Below are positions 27,803 to 37,269 of a stretch of 64,000 nucleotides of DNA, one piece after another (position 1 is the first letter of the stretch; each line of letters starts with the position of its first letter). The notes under the pieces are model-generated. The model saw nothing but the letters and a program-made list of their open reading frames with translations, had not been told where the DNA came from and did no database searches. The DNA lies in the NCBI GenBank assembly GCA_036267255.1, contig DATAWK010000053.1, positions 124,001 to 188,000 of the forward strand, written 5' to 3'. The DNA is from DATAWK01 sp036267255 (GTDB taxonomy: Bacteria > Acidobacteriota > Terriglobia > Terriglobales > Acidobacteriaceae). A program made the position numbers and the translations under genes.

Positions 27803-29338
27803 TTATCCGAGCTTGCGCCAATGGCGGCCATCGCGAGCGAGCAGATCATCGGCTGCCTTGGGACCCGAGGAGCCGGCAGCATAATTTGGAAAGTCGGTCG
27901 CCTTTGCAGTCTGCCACACGTCCAGTACGGGCTGCACCATCCTCCAACCGGCTTCTACCATATCTGCACGACAGAACAGCGTTGGATCGCCCAGCATGCA
28001 GTCATGCAGCAAGCGTTCATATCCTGTTCCATGAAGGTTCGCTGGGTCCTTGGAAAAATCAAAACTCATGTCCGCTGATTCCACGGTGGTGACGGGACCC
28101 GGCGCCTTGACTTCAAAGCGCAGCGTGATGCCCTGGTCCGGCTGAATCCGGATGAGCAATTGATTATTTTGAAATGATTCGATCGGCGTATCCCGGAACA
28201 GCACAAAGGGAGCGCGGCGAAACTGAATCGTAATTTCAGTGAAGCGTTCGGCCATGCGCTTGCCGGTGCGTAGATAAAAAGGAACATCGGCCCATCGCCA
28301 GTTATCGATCATGAGTTTCATGGCCGCGTAGGTTTCCGTGCCGGAGTCCGGTGCGACTCCCGGCTCGCTGCGATAGGCCGGTACGTCGGCGCCATTTAAT
28401 TTTCCTGCGCCATATTGTCCGCGAACCGTTCGCGAAGGCACATCGTTTTCCGGTATCGGCTGAATCGCCTGCAATACCTCTGCCTGCTTGCTGTGCATGC
28501 TGTCGGCATCGAAGGAGATGGGAGCTTCCATGGCTGTCAGGGATAGAAGCTGCGCCAGGTGATTCGGCATCATGTCTCGCAAGGCCCCTGCAGTTTCGTA
28601 ATAACCTCCGCGATGTTCCACACCCACCGTTTCCGCGGCAGTAATCTGCACGTGATCAATGTGGGCGCGATTCCATATCGGCTCGAAGATGCTGTTGGCG
28701 AAGCGGAAGACAGTCAGATTCTGCACTGTCTCTTTTCCAAGAAAATGGTCAATCCGGTAGATCTGATCTTCTCTGAGAACACTCTGCAGATCTTTATTCA
28801 ACTGTTTTGCCGATTCCAGATCGTGCCCAAATGGCTTTTCCACGATCACGCGCCGCCAGGGGCCGCCTTCTTCTTCACAGCTGAGAGTGGCCTCATTCAG
28901 GCGCTTTGCAACCGCCGCAATAAAGCTGGGAGCGATGGCGAAATAGAAGAGGCGATTACCCTGGGTGCCTTGTTCGCTCTCCGCCTTTTCCATTACGCCT
29001 TTCAGATTTTGATACGAAGCGGCATCCTGAAAATCGCCGGAAGCGTAGTACGACCGCTCCTGCAGCCAACGCACGATATTTGCGTCAATATCCGGGCCTA
29101 AAAATTCCTTCAGGCTTTGCTCGATATGATCGCGGAAACCAGCTGTGTCCAGCTTGTCGAAAGCAAAACCGAAAATAGCAAATTTCTCCGGAATGAGCTT
29201 TGTTTTTGCCAGGTTATACAGCGAAGGCAGTAGCAGGCGCTTTGTCAGGTCGCCAGTAGCGCCAAAAATCACCATCATGCATGGCCCGGGCGGTCCATTG
29301 TGCGCCAAGTGGGTGGAGTTCATCGGTGTCGTCGGCAA
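27803..29338 (-). CDS. zwf: Glucose-6-phosphate 1-dehydrogenase
   Basis: A 511-residue enzyme that oxidises glucose 6-phosphate to 6-phosphogluconolactone with NADP+. Motifs are the dinucleotide fold MVIFGATGDLTKRLLLPSLY (about 22-41), the catalytic RIDHFLGKETVQNL, and EPIWNRAHIDHVQI. The length is standard. The start could be the TTG at 29338, two bases after the gnd stop with AGGA 12 bases upstream, or the ATG at 29323. It forms an operon with gnd, so the oxidative pentose-phosphate branch is transcribed as one unit. A separate 6-phosphogluconolactonase gene is not next to them. Confidence 0.96.
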   Translation of the reverse strand: MPTTPMNSTHLAHNGPPGPCMMVIFGATGDLTKRLLLPSLYNLAKTKLIPEKFAIFGFAFDKLDTAGFRDHIEQSLKEFLGPDIDANIVRWLQERSYYASGDFQDAASYQNLKGVMEKAESEQGTQGNRLFYFAIAPSFIAAVAKRLNEATLSCEEEGGPWRRVIVEKPFGHDLESAKQLNKDLQSVLREDQIYRIDHFLGKETVQNLTVFRFANSIFEPIWNRAHIDHVQITAAETVGVEHRGGYYETAGALRDMMPNHLAQLLSLTAMEAPISFDADSMHSKQAEVLQAIQPIPENDVPSRTVRGQYGAGKLNGADVPAYRSEPGVAPDSGTETYAAMKLMIDNWRWADVPFYLRTGKRMAERFTEITIQFRRAPFVLFRDTPIESFQNNQLLIRIQPDQGITLRFEVKAPGPVTTVESADMSFDFSKDPANLHGTGYERLLHDCMLGDPTLFCRADMVEAGWRMVQPVLDVWQTAKATDFPNYAAGSSGPKAADDLLARDGRHWRKLG

Positions 29339-29340
29339 AT

Positions 29341-30363
29341 TTATTTTCCTGCCTTCCCCTCTTCGTGGCCGCCAAACTGGAAACGCATGGCCGAGAGAAG
29401 CTTGTTGGCAAAATCTTCTTGCCCACGCGATGCGAACCGCTGATAGAGAGCGGCACTCAGGACAGGTGCCGGGGCACCTTCGTCAATCGCAGCCATGATG
29501 GTCCAACGCCCCTCGCCGGAGTCGGAAACACGACCGGAGAACTTAGACAAATCCGGTTGATCGAGCAGCGCGATCGCCGTCAGATCCAGCAACCAGGACG
29601 CAACGACGCTGCCACGACGCCAGACCTCGGCAACTTCCGCCAGATTCAAATCAAATTGATAATGTTCCGGGTTGCGCAGAGGAGTGGTCTCGGCATCGGC
29701 GACCTGCTTCTGCTTGCCGACGTCTGCCTTTTTCAATATGTTGAATCCTTCAGCGTAAGCGGCCATCATGCCGTATTCCACGCCGTTATGCACCATCTTG
29801 ACGAAATGCCCTGCGCCAGAAGGGCCGCAATGCAGATAGCCTTCCTCGGCTGTGCTGGCGGGCGCTTTGTCGCGTCCTGGAGTGCGGTCGATGGTTCCGC
29901 GCCCGGGCGCCAGACTTTTAAAGATGGGATCGAGATACTTTACCGCCTGGTTCGGACCGCCGATCATGAGGCAGTAACCGCGCTCGGCACCCCACACACC
30001 GCCGCTGGTGCCGACGTCCACATAGCTGACGCCTTTCGATTGCATATCTTTGGCGCGACGCATGTCGTCAACGTAATACGAATTTCCACCGTCGATCACA
30101 ATATCTCCGGATTTGAGCAGGCCGCTCAAATCATGCAGCGTGTCGTCGACGACACCCGCCGGGATCATGAGCCAAATAACACGCGGTTCCTGCAGCTTGG
30201 CAAAAAAATCGCTCAAGGATGTTGCACCGGTAGCGCCTTCGCCCGCCAGTTTCTTCACGTTGTCCGGACTTCTGTCGAAAACGACGCATGTGTGGCCGTC
30301 CTTCTGTAGCCGCCGGACCATATTGGCTCCCATTCGTCCCAAACCAATCATTCCTATCTGCAT
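29341..30363 (-). CDS. gnd: 6-phosphogluconate dehydrogenase, decarboxylating (short GndA/YqeC type)
   Basis: A 340-residue enzyme that converts 6-phosphogluconate to ribulose 5-phosphate and CO2. It has the dinucleotide motif MIGLGRMGANMVRRL, the substrate-loop GDIVIDGGNSYYVDD, VDVGTSGGVWGAERGYCLM and the catalytic KMVHNGVEYGMM. It is the short form of about 300-340 residues, as in the GndA/YqeC group, not the 470-residue enteric form. An insert (GTIDRTPGRDKAPAS) lies before the catalytic helix. The ribosome site AAGGAG is 10 bases upstream of the ATG. The zwf gene follows after two bases. Confidence 0.94.
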   Translation of the reverse strand: MQIGMIGLGRMGANMVRRLQKDGHTCVVFDRSPDNVKKLAGEGATGATSLSDFFAKLQEPRVIWLMIPAGVVDDTLHDLSGLLKSGDIVIDGGNSYYVDDMRRAKDMQSKGVSYVDVGTSGGVWGAERGYCLMIGGPNQAVKYLDPIFKSLAPGRGTIDRTPGRDKAPASTAEEGYLHCGPSGAGHFVKMVHNGVEYGMMAAYAEGFNILKKADVGKQKQVADAETTPLRNPEHYQFDLNLAEVAEVWRRGSVVASWLLDLTAIALLDQPDLSKFSGRVSDSGEGRWTIMAAIDEGAPAPVLSAALYQRFASRGQEDFANKLLSAMRFQFGGHEEGKAGK

Positions 30364-30599
30364 ATCCGTTTTCTCCTTCTTTCAAAGTGTCCTGTGCGAT
30401 GTCCTAAGTATATTCAGGGCCAACCCGCAAATCGTCCGTCTCGCGGTCACGCATATCCTGATACCAGTATCGCAGGCTGCTTCCGGGCAACGCCAATCTG
30501 TCTCACGAACCGACCCAACCTGGCTTGAAATAGCCAATCAATCCGATGCATGCCAAGGGTTATTCTGTTGCTTAAGACAATGGGAGGAGCGCTGCAACG

Positions 30600-31394
30600 A
30601 TGACGAAGGACGCCAGGATGCCTGCGGTTTTCATTTCTCACGGCTCTCCCATGATTGCCATTGAGGAGGGGGCGTACAACGATGCACTGGCGGCCTTTGG
30701 GGAGCGAGTAAAACCGAAGGCAATCCTCGTGGCTTCAGCGCATTGGGTCTCTGACGCGCGGATTCGTATCTCCTCCGCAGCACAACACAAGCTTCTCTAC
30801 GATTTTGGCGGATTTCCACGTGCGCTCTACGCCCTGCAATATCCGGTACAAGGTGCGCCGGAGCTTGCATTGGAGATCGCGGAGAAGCTGGCAGAGGCCG
30901 GCTTCGAGGTGCAACTGGATGCTACGCGCGGTCTGGATCACGGCGTATGGATTCCCCTGCGAACGATGTATCCCAAAGCTGATGTTCCCGTCGTGGAAAT
31001 CTCCCTGCCCTTAACGTTTACGCCACGCGAACTTTTCCGTATCGGGGAACAATTGGCCTATCTGCGCGAGCGCGGCATCCTGACAATGGGCAGCGGTGGG
31101 ATTGTGCACAATCTTGCGCTGGCAGACCTGCGTCGAAGAGATCGACCTGTGGATGCGTGGGCCAGTGCGTTTGACCAGTGGTTTCAGGCAACCCTGGAAA
31201 CTGCGGATACCGAAGCTCTATTGCAATATGAAACTCTAGCTCCCTATGCCGCGGAAGCGGTATCGACCAAGGAGCATTTTATTCCGGTATTTGTCGTTGC
31301 AGGCGCGGCATCGAAGATGGCTACAGTGGAAAATATCTACACAGGTTTTGAATATGGGAACCTATCGTTGCGCTCGTATGCCCTGGTGGATTGA
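30600..31394 (+). CDS. ygiD: Class III extradiol ring-cleavage dioxygenase (4,5-DOPA dioxygenase type)
   Basis: A 264-residue LigB-fold protein like E. coli YgiD and plant DODA, which cleave catechol-type substrates such as L-DOPA with a metal ion. Conserved parts are MPAVFISHGSPM (metal-binding His), ILVASAHWVSD (His), DATRGLDHGVWIPLRTMYP, TMGSGGIVHNLAL and STKEHFIPVFVVAGAA. The length fits. A ribosome site (GGAGGAG) lies 11 bases before the ATG. It is divergent from gnd and convergent with lutC, so probably a single-gene unit. The physiological substrate of bacterial members is generally unclear. Confidence 0.92.
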   Translation: MTKDARMPAVFISHGSPMIAIEEGAYNDALAAFGERVKPKAILVASAHWVSDARIRISSAAQHKLLYDFGGFPRALYALQYPVQGAPELALEIAEKLAEAGFEVQLDATRGLDHGVWIPLRTMYPKADVPVVEISLPLTFTPRELFRIGEQLAYLRERGILTMGSGGIVHNLALADLRRRDRPVDAWASAFDQWFQATLETADTEALLQYETLAPYAAEAVSTKEHFIPVFVVAGAASKMATVENIYTGFEYGNLSLRSYALVD

Positions 31395-31471
31395 CGTTGT
31401 AGATCAGCAAATATGGCGTAGCTGGAAGATGCGGATTTATTTTTGCTGCAACGTTTTTTTCGACACTCCAT

Positions 31472-32155
31472 TTATTCCGCAATGACGACATCCAGTATGC
31501 GAGGCCCATGGACTCCCTGGATGCGGGTCATCTCAATGTCTGCCGTTGCCGACGGTCCAGAAATGAATGTGATGGGCTGCCCGCTGTAGGGTTCCAGCAA
31601 GTGCATCGCTTCCGGCACGGTCTGGACCACGGCGGAACGCGCGACGATGCAGAGGTGATAATCCGGGATCAGCGTCAATGCGCGGCGGCCTTGATCGTGC
31701 TCCGCATCAACGCCGGCTCCGTGGCAGAGAACCAATGTTCCTGTGGTTGCGATGGCCACCGTACAGCCAGTCAGCACGCCATCGCAAGCATCCAATGCCT
31801 GATAAGAAAGCGCCGCATCGGCGACAAACGGAAAGCCATCCGGCAGCCAGGAGGCGGATACAGCCGGAGACAGCAGAATGCGTTGCTTTTCCCGCTCGGC
31901 AAGAATCATGGCAATCGTGCGCGGAATCTCCGACGGCCCGGCGTGATGCACGCGTGCTCCGTAATCTCGCAATCGATCTTCGAGTAGTTCGATGCACTGA
32001 GCAGAGTCGAGCGTGCCGTGCTGCCGGTACAGTCGCGGGATGGCTTGCCAGGCCTCCCGTGGGCTTTCCGCCTGCGGGCCGCTGCCGGTAATGGAGCGTA
32101 TGCGTGAGAGTATCTCTGAGCGTGCACTACTTGCCGCCCCATGGACGTCAGTCAT
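31472..32155 (-). CDS. lutC: Lactate utilization protein LutC
   Basis: A protein of about 227 residues of the LUD family, the third component of the LutABC system that oxidises L-lactate to pyruvate. It contains ALSYQALDACDGVLTGCTVAIATTGTLVL and the C-terminal ISGPSATADIEMTRIQGVHGP, which are typical of LutC. I placed the start at the ATG at 32155, overlapping the lutB stop by 8 bases, since the longer open frame upstream lies entirely within lutB in another frame and has no family likeness. It is the last gene of the lutABC operon. Confidence 0.94.
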   Translation of the reverse strand: MTDVHGAASSARSEILSRIRSITGSGPQAESPREAWQAIPRLYRQHGTLDSAQCIELLEDRLRDYGARVHHAGPSEIPRTIAMILAEREKQRILLSPAVSASWLPDGFPFVADAALSYQALDACDGVLTGCTVAIATTGTLVLCHGAGVDAEHDQGRRALTLIPDYHLCIVARSAVVQTVPEAMHLLEPYSGQPITFISGPSATADIEMTRIQGVHGPRILDVVIAE

Positions 32156-33596
32156 GCGGCGCCTCCGCAGAGGACGGGTTGTGCTTCTGAAACCATGCGC
32201 GAAAACTTTGTTCCGGCAATGGGCGAAGATCGCGCGTCCGTGTCCATCCGCCGAGAATGCCCGGAAGCTTTTCAATCCACCCGCTGCGACGAATGAACGG
32301 GCGCTGTGCGATGCGTCCCAACCACTGCGCAAGTTTGAGCCGCGTTTGGCTCAGGAAAATCCACTGCATTGCACGCATGGCGACGGCTTCCGGATGCAAG
32401 GCCCGGATCAGTTTCGGCTGTCCCTCTACCACGCGTCCGCGCAGATGGATCAATATTTCCGGAATATTGATCTTGACCGGGCAGACTTCATAACACGCTC
32501 CGCATAGCGACGACGCGTAGGGCAGCGACTGGCTGCTCTTCATCAAAGCAAGTTGCGGAGAAAGAATCGCGCCAATGGGGCCGGCGTAGACCGAGTTGTA
32601 GGCATGGCCGCCGGTCTGCCGATAGACCGGGCAGGCATTCTGACATGCACCGCAGCGGATGCAGTGCAATGTTTCGCGCGATTCGGGATCGCGCAGAACT
32701 TCTGTGCGGCGGTTGTCGAGCAGCACCACGTGAAATTCCTGTGGACCGTCGCCGGGACGGACACCAGTCCATAACGAGTTGTAGGGATTCATCCGTTCGC
32801 CAGTAGCGGAACGCGGCAATAGCTGTAAAAAAACTTCCAGATCACGGAAGCGCGGAAGAATCTTGTCGATGCCGGCGATGGTGATGAGTTTTTGCGGCAA
32901 GGTGAGGCACATCCGGCCATTGCCTTCCGACTCGACAATACAAACCCCACCTGTTTCCGCAATCAGAAAATTTGCACCGCTGACAGCGATGGGAGTGGTG
33001 AGAAACTGCTGTCGCAGATAGACGCGCGCAGCCTCTGTCAGATCTTCCGGACGGTCGCCCAGCTCCGGCAGGTTCATAGTGCGTGCAAAGAGTTCGCGTA
33101 TTTCGTGGCGATTTTTGTGCAAGGCAGGCACGACGATGTGCGAAGGTTTGTCATGGCCGAGCTGCACGATCAACTCCGCAAGATCGGTTTCGATGGGCTG
33201 CATACCGGCGGCTTCGAGAGCGCGATTCAGGCCAATCTCCTCGGTGGTCATGCTTTTGATCTTGATGACCCTGCCGGTTTCGTTCCGGGCCAACTGTAGG
33301 ACGATGCGATTGGCTTCGGCTGCATCGCGGGCCCAGTGAACATGGCCTCCTGCAGCGATACAGTGGTGTTCAAACTGTTCCAGATAGCCATCGAGATATT
33401 CCAGAGCGTGCTGGCGAATCCGCTGACCGGCGTCGCGCAGCAATTGCCAATCCGGCATCTCATGGACGACACGGAACCGCTTTCCTTGAATTACATCGGT
33501 CGCGTGGCGAACATTGCTGCGCAATTGTGCGTTGTGCAGCAGCGGCAAGGCCGCGGTTGGAAAATCCTGCGCCGCATGTTCTGTGACGGGGGCCAT
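32148..33596 (-). CDS. lutB: Iron-sulfur lactate utilization protein LutB
   Basis: A 482-residue protein with an N-terminal LUD domain (about 60-290, including KSMTTEEIGLNRALEAAG, FLIAETGGVCIVESEGNGR and IAGIDKILPRFRDLEVFLQL). It also has a ferredoxin-type region with two cysteine clusters, HCIRCGACQNACPVYRQTGG and CGACYEVCPVKINIPEIL, each fit for a 4Fe-4S centre, and a C-terminal DUF3390-like helical tail. It is the electron-transfer component of cytoplasmic L-lactate oxidation. Its start codon shares one base with the lutA stop (TGATG), indicating translational coupling. Confidence 0.96.
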   Translation of the reverse strand: MAPVTEHAAQDFPTAALPLLHNAQLRSNVRHATDVIQGKRFRVVHEMPDWQLLRDAGQRIRQHALEYLDGYLEQFEHHCIAAGGHVHWARDAAEANRIVLQLARNETGRVIKIKSMTTEEIGLNRALEAAGMQPIETDLAELIVQLGHDKPSHIVVPALHKNRHEIRELFARTMNLPELGDRPEDLTEAARVYLRQQFLTTPIAVSGANFLIAETGGVCIVESEGNGRMCLTLPQKLITIAGIDKILPRFRDLEVFLQLLPRSATGERMNPYNSLWTGVRPGDGPQEFHVVLLDNRRTEVLRDPESRETLHCIRCGACQNACPVYRQTGGHAYNSVYAGPIGAILSPQLALMKSSQSLPYASSLCGACYEVCPVKINIPEILIHLRGRVVEGQPKLIRALHPEAVAMRAMQWIFLSQTRLKLAQWLGRIAQRPFIRRSGWIEKLPGILGGWTRTRDLRPLPEQSFRAWFQKHNPSSAEAPHD

Positions 33597-34354
33597 CAGA
33601 GATTGCCTTTCAGCTTTGTGGAAGAGGGAGCATCGTTCGCAAGTATCTGCGCGATATGTACCGTTCTGACCGATGCATGTTGCCGATGCATCGCGCCCTG
33701 CAGGTGCATCAGGCAGGAGTTGTCACAAGCGGTACATATTTCCGCTTGCGTCTTCTGAATGCACTGCAATTTCTCTTCCAGCATGGCACCGGAGACGTCG
33801 GCATTCTTGATGGCAAACGTTCCGCCAAAACCACAGCACTGCTCCAGCCCTTCGAGCGGTACCAGGTCGATGCCGCGTACCTTTTGAAGCAGACGCAGCG
33901 GAACATCGCCCACATGCAGGCTGCGCAATGAATGACAACTGGCGTGATAGGTCACACGATGCGGATAGGTTGCGCCGACATCTTCGACGCCAAGGCGATG
34001 CACCAGCAGCTCGGTAAATTCGTAGATGCGGGGCAGAAGTGCGACTACGGCCGCCTGCAGCTTTTCATCTCCGGCAGCAATGGCGATCTTCTCATAGTGC
34101 TCACGCATCATCGCTACGCAGGAGGACGACGGCACACAGATGACTTCATAGTTTTGAAAGATGTGAACAAAGCGGCGCACGAGCGGAAGCGCTTCCGCCT
34201 GGTAGCCCGTGTTGTAGTGCATCTGCCCGCAGCAGGTCTGTGCCTCGGGGAACTCCACAGTATGGCCCAGCCGTTCCAGAACGCGGACGGCGGCGATGCC
34301 TGTTTCCGGAAACAGCGTGTCGTTGTAGCAGGTAATAAAGAGTGCAATACGCAC
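33596..34354 (-). CDS. lutA: Lactate utilization protein LutA (CCG-domain Fe-S protein)
   Basis: A 252-residue protein with two cysteine-rich CCG domains: the first ends EAQTCCGQMHYNTGY and the second GLEQCCGFGGTFAI. Such proteins bind an iron-sulfur centre like that of heterodisulfide reductase subunit B and act with LutB and LutC in L-lactate oxidation. The start is GTG at 34354, with AAGGA about 11 bases upstream. It opens the lutABC operon and is divergent from a sodium:solute symporter gene, a possible lactate or sugar importer. Confidence 0.95.
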   Translation of the reverse strand: MRIALFITCYNDTLFPETGIAAVRVLERLGHTVEFPEAQTCCGQMHYNTGYQAEALPLVRRFVHIFQNYEVICVPSSSCVAMMREHYEKIAIAAGDEKLQAAVVALLPRIYEFTELLVHRLGVEDVGATYPHRVTYHASCHSLRSLHVGDVPLRLLQKVRGIDLVPLEGLEQCCGFGGTFAIKNADVSGAMLEEKLQCIQKTQAEICTACDNSCLMHLQGAMHRQHASVRTVHIAQILANDAPSSTKLKGNL

Positions 34355-34669
34355 AGAATATCTATCCTTCGAAACGGCGCAAACAGAGACTGATATTCGT
34401 TCTCCACCTTATGGTATCGGAGGCCGTCGCTTTCATTCGAAAATTGTCTCTGGAAATTTATATCGCTCGATCGTATTCAGCATTGGCATGCGGTTGTGTG
34501 CCGTTTTGTTTCATCTGTAATTGGCTTTGGGAGAAATATCGGTGAAGCCGAGGATTGTCTGCGTTTTTTCAGCGCCAATCATTGTGACTCTGCACAGAAT
34601 CAGAAAAAAACAGAGATGAGGGCCGGGTTTAATTTTGGTGCTGCTACGATTTGTTATAAGACCTGTTGC
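34355..34669. other. Divergent promoter region between lutA and the symporter gene
   Basis: 315 bases without a convincing gene. An open frame that enters from 34496 continues into the symporter but does not look like a family N-terminus. The region must hold promoters for lutABC and the symporter. I found no clear operator repeat here. Confidence 0.4.
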
Positions 34670-36184
34670 ATGCATTCCACACCTCTATCGCATATACGAC
34701 CTGTTGACCTTGGAATTATCGTCGCCTATCTCATTGGCATCACGATATTCGGGCTGCGTTTCCGAAAGCCCCAGCGAACGCTGCAAAGCTATTTTCTTGC
34801 CGATCACTCGATCCCCTGGTGGGCCATCGCGCTTTCTATCGTAGCGGCGGAGACCAGCACGCTCACGATCATTAGCGTGCCGGGCCTGGCATTTACGGGC
34901 AATTTCGGATTTTTACAAATTGTCTTTGGTTACTTACTGGGCCGGATCGTTGTCTCTATTTTGTTTTTACCGCGATATTTTCGCGGAGAACTCCTGACAG
35001 CCTATCAACTGATTGGCCAAAGATTTGGCAGCAAGCTGCATTGGCTTACTGCGCTGCTGTTTCTGTTGACCCGGGCGGCGGCAGAAGGCGTGAGAGTCTT
35101 TGCCGTCTCGATTATGGTTCATATGGCGATCGGCACAGGAGACATTGCCTCCATCGCCATCATCACGCTGCTTACATTGATCTATACCTTCGAGGGTGGT
35201 TTGGCAGCGGTCATCTGGACCGATGTTGTGCAGACAGGCATTTATGTTGTGGGCGTCCTGGTTGGGCTATGGACACTGGGCCGCGCCGTTCCTGGCGGCT
35301 GGCATGCAATCCACCAGGTTGCAGCCGCAGCAGGGAAGTTCAGCATGCTGAATTTCTCGCTGAATCTGAGCACCACCTATACATTCTGGGCTGGGATTAT
35401 TGGCGGTTGCTTCCTGACGATGGCCAGCCACGGTACCGATCAGCTGATGGTGCAGCGGCTTCTTGCTGCACGGAATCTGAAGGATTCGCAGCGCGCTTTG
35501 CTCTCCAGCGGCGGGTTTATCCTGGTGCAGTTTTTCCTTTTTCTTCTGGTGGGTGCCGGCCTGTTTGTCTACTACACGCGCAGTTTTCCCGGATTGCACT
35601 TTGCCAGCGCAGACAGAGTCTTCCCTGCATTTATTGTGAGCACGATGCCAGCGGGATTTTCCGGGCTGATGATTGCCGCCATCCTTGCCGCAGCGATGTC
35701 CAACCTGAGCGCAGCGTTGAACTCGTTATCGTCTACCAGCGTCATTGATTTCTATCTGCGTTTTCGCCCGGATGCGAGCGAGAGCCAGAGAACGCTGGTC
35801 TCACGAGGCAGCACGCTGGTGTGGGCCTGCATTCTATTTGCGCTTGCCATTGCTTCCAGAAGCGGAGGCCACGTCGTGGAACTGGGCCTGTCGATCGCAT
35901 CCGTTGCCTATGGCTCGCTGCTGGGCGTGTTTATGCTGGGAGTGATGACGCGCCGGGCCAACGAGCGTGGAACTATGGTTGGTATGCTGGCAGGTCTGGC
36001 GTTTAACCTGATGCTCTGGCTGCAACCCCATGCCCTGCAATTTTCGTTCCTGGGCCACGAAGTGCTGCTTCCAAAGGTCGCCTGGACCTGGTATGTCACC
36101 ATGGGATCGGCGTGTACGTTTGCGGTGGGTTACGTTGCCAGTCTTTTATTTTCTTCCAGTGCGCCCGAGAAGCAATCGAATTGA
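34670..36184 (+). CDS. Sodium:solute symporter family transporter
   Basis: A protein of about 504 residues with some 13 membrane helices of the SSS family, which couples solute uptake to sodium. Family features are VDLGIIVAYLIGITIFGLRF, the FLADHSIPWWAIALSIVAAETS loop, IYTFEGGLAAVIWTDVVQTG and MASHGTDQLMVQRLLAARN, with sodium-site-like residues in helices 1 and 8. I chose the ATG at 34670 because the sequence before it is not family-like, although no clear ribosome site is visible. The substrate is unproven: the loop around GTDQLMVQR resembles sugar or organic-acid members, and the place opposite lutABC makes lactate a candidate. Confidence 0.87.
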   Translation: MHSTPLSHIRPVDLGIIVAYLIGITIFGLRFRKPQRTLQSYFLADHSIPWWAIALSIVAAETSTLTIISVPGLAFTGNFGFLQIVFGYLLGRIVVSILFLPRYFRGELLTAYQLIGQRFGSKLHWLTALLFLLTRAAAEGVRVFAVSIMVHMAIGTGDIASIAIITLLTLIYTFEGGLAAVIWTDVVQTGIYVVGVLVGLWTLGRAVPGGWHAIHQVAAAAGKFSMLNFSLNLSTTYTFWAGIIGGCFLTMASHGTDQLMVQRLLAARNLKDSQRALLSSGGFILVQFFLFLLVGAGLFVYYTRSFPGLHFASADRVFPAFIVSTMPAGFSGLMIAAILAAAMSNLSAALNSLSSTSVIDFYLRFRPDASESQRTLVSRGSTLVWACILFALAIASRSGGHVVELGLSIASVAYGSLLGVFMLGVMTRRANERGTMVGMLAGLAFNLMLWLQPHALQFSFLGHEVLLPKVAWTWYVTMGSACTFAVGYVASLLFSSSAPEKQSN

Positions 36185-36211
36185 TTTGGGTTCGCAATCC
36201 AGGAATCTGAT

Positions 36212-37003
36212 CTATGGGGTTGACCGGGTAGGGACGCGAATCAGCGCACGATAGCGATCTCCGCGGTAGCGGGAACATGCTATTTCTATGGGGGTATCCT
36301 GCATGGTCATGACCGTGCGGGTAATGGAAAGAATACTGGAACGTTTCGGAATGGTGAGCAGCTCGGCTTCTTTATTCGACGCTGGCAGCGCTTCAATCAT
36401 TTCATCCGCCCAACCGGGCTGGACGCCAAACTGCTCGCGCAGTATCTGGTAGAGAGAAGACTTGCTGAAGTCCACTTGATCCAGGCCAGGAAAATGCCGG
36501 AGCGGCAAGTTCGACTCCTCAATTGCCATCGGGATGTTGTCTGCCGTGCGCAGGCGCAGGAGCCGCAACACATCATCGCCCGGTTGCAGTTGGAGCTTTA
36601 CGATCAGTTCTTCGCTGGCCGGAATCAGTTGCTGTTCCAGCAGACGGGAACCCGGCATCATGCCGCGATGACGCATGTCCTCGGTAAAGCCCTGGAGGTG
36701 CATCTCGTTCTTTTCAAATTTTGGACGGCTGACAAACGTACCGCGGCCCTTCTGGCTGTAGGCGTAACCGCTGACTTTCAGTCCATGGAGAGCCTGGCGC
36801 GCCGTCATGCGGCTTACCTGGAAGCGGCGCGATAGCTCCTCTTCAGAATCCAGAGGATCACCCACCAGCAGCTCCCCGTTCTGAATCTTCTGCATCAACG
36901 CCTGTTGGATCTGGTAATAGAGCGGGATGAAGCCTTGCTTGTTCAAGGCGATCACGGTGGAGTTGTTCGACTCTTCAGAGTAGTCAGATTTGTTTTCTTT
37001 CAA
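36212..37003 (-). CDS. GntR-family regulator with UTRA domain (HutC subfamily)
   Basis: A 263-residue protein. The N-terminal GntR winged helix spans about 26-95 (FIPLYYQIQQALMQKIQNGE, SEEELSRRFQVSRMTARQAL, KGRGTFV). The C-terminal UTRA ligand domain spans about 110-255 (RLRTADNIPMAIEESNLP, SSLYQILREQFGV, IEIACSRYRGDRYRALI). HutC-type regulators usually sense small sugars or carboxylates. The start is TTG at 37003. The gene is convergent with the symporter (27 bases between stops), so control of the symporter or lut genes is possible. The palindrome at 37123-37138 upstream is a candidate autoregulatory site. Confidence 0.92.
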   Translation of the reverse strand: MKENKSDYSEESNNSTVIALNKQGFIPLYYQIQQALMQKIQNGELLVGDPLDSEEELSRRFQVSRMTARQALHGLKVSGYAYSQKGRGTFVSRPKFEKNEMHLQGFTEDMRHRGMMPGSRLLEQQLIPASEELIVKLQLQPGDDVLRLLRLRTADNIPMAIEESNLPLRHFPGLDQVDFSKSSLYQILREQFGVQPGWADEMIEALPASNKEAELLTIPKRSSILSITRTVMTMQDTPIEIACSRYRGDRYRALIRVPTRSTP

Positions 37004-37122
37004 GAGGTTCCTACTCCAAGATATCTGAATTCATTTGTCCGTCATGAGGACAGCAGCTACATGCTCCCGTTTGTATTGTGCTGCAATGGCCGATACTGCA
37101 GGTACGTTCCTGCGCGGTGTCT

Positions 37123-37138
37123 TTGTTCCATGGAACAA
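37123..37138. promoter_or_regulatory. 16-bp perfect palindrome upstream of the GntR gene
   Basis: TTGTTCCATGGAACAA is its own reverse complement and lies about 120 bases before the gntR start, between it and the lipoprotein gene upstream. Its symmetry and position fit a dimeric-regulator site, perhaps for the GntR protein itself, but the sequence is not a standard HutC-type operator. Confidence 0.4.
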
Positions 37139-37269
37139 GGCTTAATTACACAGATGAATCTGATTGTAATCCAGAGCGAGCAGTTCTCTACGCTGTGTGC
37201 TCTGGGAGTAGGACGGGTGAAACCTGCAGCGGAAGTCGAATGCATTCTAAAACTTCCGCTGCATGATGG

